64,000 bases of DNA. It comes from Pseudomonas paraglycinae. Its GTDB lineage: Bacteria; Pseudomonadota; Gammaproteobacteria; Pseudomonadales; Pseudomonadaceae. Every line of letters begins with the position of its first letter. Within the stretch, counting starts at the first letter, position 1. Position numbers and translations under genes: made by a program. The notes beneath the pieces were generated by a model. That model was not told the origin of the DNA. It searched no databases and saw only the letters and a list, made by a program, of their open reading frames with translations. The stretch lies in the NCBI RefSeq assembly GCF_021601625.1, contig NZ_BQHR01000003.1:62001-126000 (forward strand), given 5' to 3'. Below, in pieces: positions 57,800-64,000 of this stretch.

Positions 57800-57853
57800 C
57801 GAATGTCGTGCAACATCTGGTAACTCCTTGGGAAAGTGTTCGATTGAGCTCGT

Positions 57854-57874
57854 AAATGTGAGTCCTTATCATTT
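57854..57874 (+). promoter_or_regulatory. Fur box of the iron ABC gene
   Basis: Seventeen of 21 bases match the Pseudomonas Fur consensus (AAATGAGAATAATTATCATT-type), with near-palindromic ends AAATG and TTATCATTT. It lies 32 bp upstream of the periplasmic iron-binding protein gene, where Fur with iron would block the promoter. Confidence 0.75.
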
Positions 57875-57906
57875 GGGCCACTTTTCCCGACCGAGAGACC
57901 GCTCCC

Positions 57907-58911
57907 ATGTTGGCATCCAAGCGTGTTCTGACCGCACTGGCCCTGACCCTGATCGGCACCACTGCCGCTCAGGCCGCCGACGAGGTGGTGGTCTACTCCT
58001 CGCGTATCGATGAGCTGATCAAGCCGGTGTTCGATGCCTACACCGCCAAGACCGGGGTGAAGATCAAGTTCATCACCGACAAGGAAGCGCCGCTGATGCA
58101 GCGGATCAAGGCCGAAGGCGAGAACGCTACCGCCGACCTGCTGCTGACCGTCGATGCCGGCAACCTCTGGCAGGCCGAGCAGATGGGCATTCTCCAGCCG
58201 TTCACCTCGAAAACCATCGACGCCAACATTCCTCTGCAATATCGCTCGTCCAGCCACGCCTGGACCGGCCTGAGCCTGCGCGCGCGGACCATCGCCTATT
58301 CCACCGAACGAGTAAAACCGGGCGAACTGACCACCTACGAAGCACTGGCCGACAAGAACTGGGAAGGCCGCCTGTGCCTGCGCACGGCGAAGAAGGTCTA
58401 CAACCAGTCGCTGACCGCCACCATGATCGAAGTCCACGGCGCCGAGAAGACCGAGCAGATCCTCAAGGGCTGGGTCAACAACCTGTCCACTGACGTGTTC
58501 TCCGACGACGTCGCGGTGCTGGAAGCGATCAATGCCGGCCAGTGTGACGTCGGCATCGTCAACACCTACTATTACGGCCGCCTGCACAAGCAGAAGCCGG
58601 AACTGCCGGTAAAACTGTTCTGGCCGAATCAGGCGGATCGTGGCGTACACGTCAATCTGTCGGGCATCGGCCTGACCAAACATGCACCGCACCCGGAAGC
58701 CGCCAAGGCGCTGGTGGAGTGGATGACTACGCCTGAGGCGCAGAAGATCTTTGCCGATGTGAACCAGGAGTTCCCGGCGAATCCGGCGGTGAAGCCTTCG
58801 GAAGAAGTGGCGGCGTGGGGGCAGTTCGTGGCTGATACGCTGCCGGTTGAAGTGGCGGGCAAGCGACAGGCTGAAGCGATCCGGATGATGGATCGGGCGG
58901 GTTGGAATTGA
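57907..58911 (+). CDS. Periplasmic Fe3+-binding protein (FbpA/FutA type)
   Basis: A 334-residue periplasmic protein with a signal peptide cut after AQA at residue 23. The mature part starts [47 protein letters not shown] and has the consecutive tyrosines Y221-Y222-Y223 (NTYYYGR) that coordinate ferric iron in the FbpA family. Preceded by a Fur box. The matching permease follows after a repeat element. Confidence 0.93.
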   Translation: MLASKRVLTALALTLIGTTAAQAADEVVVYSSRIDELIKPVFDAYTAKTGVKIKFITDKEAPLMQRIKAEGENATADLLLTVDAGNLWQAEQMGILQPFTSKTIDANIPLQYRSSSHAWTGLSLRARTIAYSTERVKPGELTTYEALADKNWEGRLCLRTAKKVYNQSLTATMIEVHGAEKTEQILKGWVNNLSTDVFSDDVAVLEAINAGQCDVGIVNTYYYGRLHKQKPELPVKLFWPNQADRGVHVNLSGIGLTKHAPHPEAAKALVEWMTTPEAQKIFADVNQEFPANPAVKPSEEVAAWGQFVADTLPVEVAGKRQAEAIRMMDRAGWN

Positions 58912-58933
58912 GTCATTCCTGACAGCACTGTTT

Positions 58934-59047
58934 GATCGTTCCCACGCTCTGCGGGGGAATGCAGCCCTCGACGCTCTGCGTCGCATCATCGACAGCGTGA
59001 CGCGGAGCGTCACAGAATGTGTGCCCACGCAGAGCGTGGGCACAATC
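58934..59047. repeat. GATCGTTCCCA intergenic repeat element, full copy
   Basis: A 114-bp element with left end GATCGTTCCCACGCTCTGCG and right end complementary (CGCAGAGCGTGGGCACAATC), plus an inner pair GACGCTCTGCGTC/GACGCGGAGCGTC. It fills most of the gap between the iron-binding-protein and permease genes and ends 20 bp before the likely permease start. Confidence 0.85.
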
Positions 59048-59067
59048 ATTTGAACGAGACTGTTTCC

Positions 59068-60684
59068 TTGGCCCACCCCGCCCAACGCCGCTGGTACCCC
59101 ATCGTCTTCGCCATCGCCGCGTTGGTGCTGCTCCCCCTCAGCGTGCTCCTGCTCTCATGGCAAACCATCGACCACCAGATCTGGTCGCACCTGTGGGAAA
59201 CCCAGATGCCGCGTCTGCTGGGCAACACACTGACGCTGGTCCTCGGCGTAGGCATCGGTGTAACGCTGATCGGCGTAAGCCTCGCCTGGCTCACCAGCCT
59301 CTGCGAATTCCCCGGCCGCCGCTGGCTCGACTGGGCGCTGATGCTGCCATTCGCAATCCCGGCCTACGTGCTGGCGTTCGTGTTCGTCGGCCTGCTGGAC
59401 TTCGCGGGCCCCGTGCAAACCCTGCTGCGCGAATGGTTCGGCACCGGCCTGCGCCTGCCGCGAGTGCGCTCCACCGGCGGGGTGATTCTGGTGCTGGTGC
59501 TGGTGTTTTATCCCTACGTCTACCTGCTGGCGCGCACCGCGTTCCTGGCGCAAGGCAAAGGACTGATGGAAGCCGCGCGGGTGCTCGGGCAGTCGCCGTG
59601 GCAAGCATTCTGGCGTGTGGCATTGCCGATGGCGCGGCCGGCCATCGGTGCCGGCGTGGCGCTGGCACTGATGGAAACCCTGGCGGATTTCGGCGCGGTG
59701 TCGGTGTTCAATTTCGACACCTTCACCACCGCGATCTACAAGACCTGGTACGGCTTCTTCAGCCTGCCTAGTGCTGCGCAACTGGCCAGCCTGTTGCTGC
59801 TGGTGGTGATGCTGGTGCTGTACGGCGAACGTCGCGCGCGCGGCGCCAATCGGGCGAGCAACGAGCGACCACGGGTCAAGGCGCTGTATCACCTGCGCGG
59901 GCCCAAGGCCTGGGCGGCGACCGGTTGGTGCGGTCTGGTGTTCGCCTGTGCGTTTGTCATTCCGGTGCTGCAACTGGTGGTCTGGTTCTGGCAGCGCGGG
60001 CGATTCGATCTGGATGAGCGCTACGCCGGGCTGATTCTCCACACGTTGTATCTGGGCGGCATGGCGGCGTTGATCACGGTCAGCGTGGCGATGTTGCTGG
60101 CCTTCGCCCGGCGTCTGGCGCCTACCCGGGCGATCAATTCTGCGGTCGGTCTGGCCAATCTCGGTTATGCCTTGCCGGGTTCGGTGCTGGCGGTGTCGAT
60201 CATGCTCGCGTTCAGTTATCTGGATCGGGAGCTGGTGATTCCGCTGTCCGGCTGGCTTGGCGGTGCGGGCAAACCGCTGCTGCTGGGCAGTCTGGCGGCG
60301 TTGCTGTTGGCGTATCTGGTGCGGTTCGTGGCGGTGGCCTATGGTCCGCTGGAAAGCAGTCTGGCGCGTATACGGCCATCTTTGCCTGAAGCGGCACGTA
60401 GCCTGGGCGTCAGCGGGCCGCGACTGTTTTTCAAAGTGTATCTGCCGCTGTTGCTGCCCGGCACGCTCAGCGCCGCGTTGCTGGTGTTCGTCGATGTGCT
60501 CAAGGAAATGCCCGCAACCCTGCTGATGCGCCCGTTTGGCTGGGACACGCTGGCGGTGCGGATCTTCGAAATGACCAGCGAAGGCGAATGGGCGAGGGCG
60601 TCGTTGCCGGCGCTGACCCTGGTATTGGTCGGTCTGTTGCCGGTTATCGGTTTGATCCGGCGCTCGGCGCACAGAAACACTTAG
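59068..60684 (+). CDS. Fe3+ ABC transporter permease (FbpB type)
   Basis: A 538-residue inner-membrane permease with two fused six-helix units, the FbpB/SfuB design. EAA loops are seen in each half (LMEAARVLGQSPWQAFWRVALPMARPAIG and LPEAARSLGVSGPRLFFKVYLPLLLPG). The start is uncertain: TTG at 59068 gives the peptide MAHPAQRRWYP, which fits the family; an upstream ATG at 59017 lies inside the repeat element. No ATPase gene follows, so the ATP-binding subunit must be elsewhere. Confidence 0.88.
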   Translation: MAHPAQRRWYPIVFAIAALVLLPLSVLLLSWQTIDHQIWSHLWETQMPRLLGNTLTLVLGVGIGVTLIGVSLAWLTSLCEFPGRRWLDWALMLPFAIPAYVLAFVFVGLLDFAGPVQTLLREWFGTGLRLPRVRSTGGVILVLVLVFYPYVYLLARTAFLAQGKGLMEAARVLGQSPWQAFWRVALPMARPAIGAGVALALMETLADFGAVSVFNFDTFTTAIYKTWYGFFSLPSAAQLASLLLLVVMLVLYGERRARGANRASNERPRVKALYHLRGPKAWAATGWCGLVFACAFVIPVLQLVVWFWQRGRFDLDERYAGLILHTLYLGGMAALITVSVAMLLAFARRLAPTRAINSAVGLANLGYALPGSVLAVSIMLAFSYLDRELVIPLSGWLGGAGKPLLLGSLAALLLAYLVRFVAVAYGPLESSLARIRPSLPEAARSLGVSGPRLFFKVYLPLLLPGTLSAALLVFVDVLKEMPATLLMRPFGWDTLAVRIFEMTSEGEWARASLPALTLVLVGLLPVIGLIRRSAHRNT

Positions 60685-60764
60685 TCGTCAGTCCTGAATC
60701 ATGCGGCTACAATGCGCGGCATTCGGTGCGGTCCGTCTGACAGACCCTGTCGCTGAAATCGGCT

Positions 60765-60789
60765 GAAAGCCCTTTTTTACAGGGCTTTC
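60765..60789 (+). repeat. Hairpin in the gcvT leader
   Basis: An 8-bp stem GAAAGCCC/GGGCTTTC (60765-60772 and 60782-60789) with a T-rich loop TTTTTTACA, about 52 bp before gcvT. It could end transcription from the iron permease or act as a leader hairpin; it does not resemble a glycine riboswitch aptamer. Confidence 0.5.
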
Positions 60790-60841
60790 CGATCCGTGCA
60801 GCAGCGCTCCGCACCTTCGCCACGCCCGGAAGGAGAAACCC

Positions 60842-61924
60842 ATGGGACAGCGTACGCCTCTGTATGACCTGCATCTCGCCCTCGGCGCGAAGATGGTCGA
60901 TTTTGGCGGTTGGGACATGCCCCTGCATTACGGCTCGCAGGTCGAGGAACACCATCAGGTGCGCCGCGATTGCGGGGTGTTCGATGTTTCCCACATGACC
61001 GTGATCGATGTCACCGGCCCCCAGGCCAAGGCCTGGCTCCAGCATTTGCTGGCCAATGACGTCGAACGCCTGCACAGCCCAGGCCGTGCGTTGTACAGCA
61101 CCATGCTCAACGAGCGCGGCGGCATCGTCGACGACATGATCGTCTACCGCCTCGAAGACGGTTATCGTCTGGTGGTCAACGCCTCCACCCGCGATCAGGA
61201 CCTGGCCTGGATGCAGGCACAGCTGGGCAGCTTCGATGTGCATATGCACGAACGCTCCGAGCTGGCGATGCTCGCCATTCAAGGCCCCCATGCCCGGCAC
61301 AAGATTGCCGAACTGGTGACCCAGTCCCGCGCCAACCTGATCCAGATGCTCAAGCCTTTCGAAGGTCACATCGACGGCGACTGGTTCATCGCGCGCACGG
61401 GTTACACCGGTGAGGACGGTCTGGAAATCGCCCTGCCAGCCGATCAGGCCCCCGGATTCTTCAACGATCTGGTGGGCGCCGGCATTTCCCCCATCGGCCT
61501 TGGTGCCCGCGACACGCTGCGGGTCGAAGCCGGCATGAACCTCTACGGTCAGGACATCCACCAGGACGTTTCGCCCCTGGCCTCGAACATGGCCTGGAGT
61601 ATCGCCTGGGAACCGGCCACGCGCCGCTTCATCGGTCGCGACGCGCTGGAAGCGGAAAAAACCGCCGGCGTGCAGCACAAACTGGTCGGCCTGGTGCTTG
61701 AGGAACGCGGGGTTTTGCGGGCGCATCAGGTGGTTCGTATCGCTGATGTTGGCGAAGGGGAGATCACCAGTGGTAGTTTCTCTCCTACGCTTAGCAAGTC
61801 GATTGCCCTGGCGCGTGTACCGATGGCGACTGCCGACCGCGCCGAAGTGGAAATCCGTGGCAAGTGGTATCCGGTACGTGTGGTCAAACCGACCTTTGTC
61901 CGTCACGGCAAAACCTTGATCTAA
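60842..61924 (+). CDS. gcvT: Glycine cleavage system T protein (aminomethyltransferase)
   Basis: A 360-residue tetrahydrofolate-dependent enzyme. Family blocks: [34 protein letters not shown] (20-53), the folate-binding region [17 protein letters not shown], and [16 protein letters not shown] with the conserved Y-T-G-E. It takes the methylamine carbon from the H protein. First gene of the gcvT-gcvH-gcvP set; a GGAGAAACCC site precedes the ATG. Confidence 0.96.
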   Translation: MGQRTPLYDLHLALGAKMVDFGGWDMPLHYGSQVEEHHQVRRDCGVFDVSHMTVIDVTGPQAKAWLQHLLANDVERLHSPGRALYSTMLNERGGIVDDMIVYRLEDGYRLVVNASTRDQDLAWMQAQLGSFDVHMHERSELAMLAIQGPHARHKIAELVTQSRANLIQMLKPFEGHIDGDWFIARTGYTGEDGLEIALPADQAPGFFNDLVGAGISPIGLGARDTLRVEAGMNLYGQDIHQDVSPLASNMAWSIAWEPATRRFIGRDALEAEKTAGVQHKLVGLVLEERGVLRAHQVVRIADVGEGEITSGSFSPTLSKSIALARVPMATADRAEVEIRGKWYPVRVVKPTFVRHGKTLI

Positions 61925-61973
61925 ACCTTTTCCGGCGGGCACGACCGCTGACAATTTCTTGAGGACACCGAGC

Positions 61974-62357
61974 ATGAGCAACATCCCAGCTGAACTGCGT
62001 TTTGCCGAAAGTCATGAATGGGCGCGTCTGGAAGCCGACGGCACCGTCACCGTGGGCATCAGCGATCACGCCCAGGAAGCGTTGGGTGATGTGGTGTTTG
62101 TCGAGCTGGCAGAAGTGGGCAAGGTGTTCGCCGCCGGTGATGCTGCCGGTGTCGTCGAGTCGGTAAAGGCTGCTTCCGACATCTATTCCCCGGTCGGTGG
62201 CGAAGTGATTGCCGTCAACGAAGACCTGGCCAACGCGCCGGAAGAGCTGAACAACGATCCGTACGCCGCGTGGATCTTCAAGCTCAAGCCAAGCGACAAG
62301 GCCGAGCTGGACAAGCTGCTCGATGCTGCCGGCTACAAGGCTGCCATCGGCGAATAA
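61974..62357 (+). CDS. gcvH: Glycine cleavage system H protein
   Basis: A 127-residue lipoyl carrier protein. The lipoylated lysine is K65 in [15 protein letters not shown], flanked by [13 protein letters not shown]. Start ATG 61974 gives the family length; an upstream in-frame start at 61959 is rejected. A terminator follows, so gcvP may be partly separately expressed. Confidence 0.97.
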   Translation: MSNIPAELRFAESHEWARLEADGTVTVGISDHAQEALGDVVFVELAEVGKVFAAGDAAGVVESVKAASDIYSPVGGEVIAVNEDLANAPEELNNDPYAAWIFKLKPSDKAELDKLLDAAGYKAAIGE

Positions 62358-62374
62358 GCTGCAGGCGAGACCCC

Positions 62375-62401
62375 AAAGCCCCGACCCGTCGGGGCTTTTT
62401 T
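62375..62401 (+). terminator. Terminator after gcvH
   Basis: An 11-bp stem AAAGCCCCGAC/GTCGGGGCTTT with a 2-base loop and a T run, 18 bp after the gcvH stop and 90 bp before gcvP. Confidence 0.88.
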
Positions 62402-62491
62402 CTGCCCGGGACTTTGGCCGTCGGGGTGGCTGCTATGCTGGTTTGACCGTGTTGCATTGACGCCGAGCCGCCAGCCAAGAGAGAGCCCGTC

Positions 62492-64000
62492 ATGTCCCAG
62501 TTGCCATCCTTGAGCCAGTTACGCGATCCCCATGCCTTTCTGCGCCGCCACCTCGGCCCCGATGCCGCCGAGCAACAGGCGATGCTCGACAGCCTCGGCC
62601 TCGGCAGCCGGGTCGAGCTGATCGAACAGACCGTGCCGCCGGGCATTCGCCTCAACCGCGAGCTGGACCTGCCGCCGGCGCTGGACGAACAGGCAGCGCT
62701 GGCCAAACTGCGTGGTTATGCCGAACAGAATCAGGTCTGGACCAGCCTGATCGGCATGGGCTACCACGGCACTCTGACCCCGACCGTCATCCTGCGCAAC
62801 GTGCTGGAAAATCCCGGTTGGTACACGGCTTACACGCCTTACCAACCGGAAATCGCCCAGGGCCGGCTCGAAGCGTTGCTCAACTTTCAGCAACTGACCA
62901 TCGACCTCACCGGTCTGGAACTGGCCAACGCCTCCCTGCTTGATGAAGCCACCGCTGCGGCGGAAGCCATGGCCCTGGCCAAGCGCGTGGCGAAGTCGAA
63001 AAGCAATCTGTTCTTCGTCGACGAAAACTGTCATCCCCAGACCATTTCCGTGGTGCAGACCCGCGCCGAAGGCTTCGGCTTTCAGCTGATCGTCGACGCT
63101 GTGGATAACTTGAAGCAGCACCAGGTGTTCGGCGCACTGCTGCAATACCCCGACACCCACGGCGAGATCCGCGACCTGCGGCCACTGATCGATCACCTGC
63201 ACGCGCAGCAGGCGCTGGCCTGCGTGGCGGCCGATCTGCTGAGTCTGTTGCTGCTGACCCCGCCGGGCGAACTGGGGGCCGACGTGGTGTTCGGTTCATC
63301 CCAGCGCTTCGGTGTGCCAATGGGTTACGGCGGCCCGCACGCGGCGTTTTTCGCCAGCCGCGAGGAATACAAACGGGCAATTCCCGGGCGGATCATCGGC
63401 GTGTCGAAAGATGCCCGTGGCAACGTGGCGTTGCGCATGGCCCTGCAAACCCGCGAGCAGCATATTCGCCGGGAGAAGGCCAATTCGAACATCTGCACCG
63501 CCCAGGTGTTGCTGGCCAACATCGCCAGTTTCTATGCGGTCTATCACGGCCCGGAGGGGCTGAAACGAATCGCCCAGCGCGTGCACCGGCTGACCTGCAT
63601 TCTCGCTGCCGGGCTCGAACGCCATGGCATCAAGCGCCTCAACCAACATTTCTTCGACACCCTCACGCTGGACGTGGGCGGCGCGCAAACCGCGATCATC
63701 GAAAGCGCCCAGGCCGCGCAGATCAACCTGCGCATCCTCGGTCGTGGCCAACTCGGTCTGAGCCTCGACGAGACCTGTGATGAAAACACCGTGGCCAGAC
63801 TGTTCGATGTGCTGCTGGGCGCTGATCACGGGTTGAGCGTCGATGAGCTCGACGCCGAAACGCTGACCTCCGGCATTCCCGACACGCTGCAGCGCAGCAC
63901 GCCTTACCTGCGTCACCCGGTGTTCAACGCCCACCACAGCGAAACCGAGATGCTGCGCTACCTCAAGCAGCTGGAGAACAAGGATCTGGCGCTCAACCAG
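62492..64000 (+). CDS. gcvP: Glycine dehydrogenase P protein (partial, 3' end outside window)
   Basis: The first 503 residues of the pyridoxal-phosphate glycine decarboxylase. Family blocks: [21 protein letters not shown] near the start, [47 protein letters not shown], and [37 protein letters not shown]. The PLP-binding lysine is in the second half, beyond the window. The ATG at 62492 is preceded by AAGAGAGAG. The region 62402-62491 before it holds its own promoter. Confidence 0.95.
   Translation, partial: MSQLPSLSQLRDPHAFLRRHLGPDAAEQQAMLDSLGLGSRVELIEQTVPPGIRLNRELDLPPALDEQAALAKLRGYAEQNQVWTSLIGMGYHGTLTPTVILRNVLENPGWYTAYTPYQPEIAQGRLEALLNFQQLTIDLTGLELANASLLDEATAAAEAMALAKRVAKSKSNLFFVDENCHPQTISVVQTRAEGFGFQLIVDAVDNLKQHQVFGALLQYPDTHGEIRDLRPLIDHLHAQQALACVAADLLSLLLLTPPGELGADVVFGSSQRFGVPMGYGGPHAAFFASREEYKRAIPGRIIGVSKDARGNVALRMALQTREQHIRREKANSNICTAQVLLANIASFYAVYHGPEGLKRIAQRVHRLTCILAAGLERHGIKRLNQHFFDTLTLDVGGAQTAIIESAQAAQINLRILGRGQLGLSLDETCDENTVARLFDVLLGADHGLSVDELDAETLTSGIPDTLQRSTPYLRHPVFNAHHSETEMLRYLKQLENKDLALNQ

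Noticed and set aside
60685-60841. Possible glycine riboswitch before gcvT
   Set aside because: No aptamer consensus is visible and only one small hairpin is present; the GGAGAA here is the ribosome site of gcvT.

Overview
The window is a stretch of chromosome from a Pseudomonas of the fluorescens group. The evidence is the gene order, which follows the well-known Pseudomonas block lptM/cyaY/rnk/cyaA, argH/algR/hemCDXY/dsbB/algQ/algP, hemB/ppk/ppx, trxA/rho/ubiD, fau/6S RNA/zapA/ygfB/pepP/ubiH and gcvTHP. The high GC content, protein lengths close to P. aeruginosa orthologues, and several short palindromic repeat families of the type common in P. fluorescens genomes agree with this. Almost all of the window is core chromosome. 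I see no prophage, insertion sequence, CRISPR array, tRNA or rRNA.

Region by region. 1-7.4 kb: lptM (partial), frataxin cyaY, a DUF1289 protein, rnk, the class I adenylate cyclase cyaA, two small conserved proteins, a glutathione transferase and argH. 7.4-19.4 kb: the response regulator algR, but without its usual sensor gene algZ/fimS beside it; the hemC-hemD-hemX-hemY operon; dsbB; the anti-sigma factor algQ; an FKBP isomerase; the histone-like algP; an ABC-F protein coupled to a small MscS-like channel. 19.5-25.1 kb: a LysE exporter and a five-gene minus-strand cluster of envelope proteins (two paralogous COG3014-type lipoproteins, a YcfL-like and an LpoB-like lipoprotein, and a CsgG-like protein). 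25.1-32.1 kb: an exported cysteine hydrolase with a LysR regulator, a cytochrome c-FTR1 iron permease, a DUF188 protein, elbB, a long sterol-desaturase-like membrane protein and a DedA protein.

32.1-43.2 kb: hemB-ppk under a Pho-box-like repeat array, convergent with ppx; a polar amino acid ABC transporter with a divergent FadR-type regulator; trxA; rho with a long leader. 43.3-52.1 kb: ubiD coupled to a 2Fe-2S/flavin reductase, a ChaC-like gamma-glutamylcyclotransferase, glpT with a GlpR-like operator, a TonB-like protein, a quinone oxidoreductase, a FliL-like protein, an EVE protein, a 51-residue membrane protein and fau. 52.1-64 kb: 6S RNA, zapA, a coiled-coil partner, ygfB, the pepP-ubiH-DUF4442-ubiI ubiquinone block, a Fur-box-preceded iron ABC transporter lacking an ATPase, and gcvT-gcvH-gcvP (partial).

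Themes that link the genes are tetrapyrrole synthesis (hemC, hemD, hemX, hemY, hemB), ubiquinone synthesis (ubiD, ubiH, ubiI), iron handling (cyaY, FTR1, the FbpA/FbpB pair), polyphosphate turnover (ppk, ppx) and alginate/global regulation (algR, algQ, algP, rnk, cyaA). The most notable observations are the phased Pho-box array before hemB-ppk, the missing algZ, the lipoprotein cluster with its internal duplication, the long palindrome before the cysteine hydrolase, and the repeat element inserted directly at the start of the iron-permease gene.
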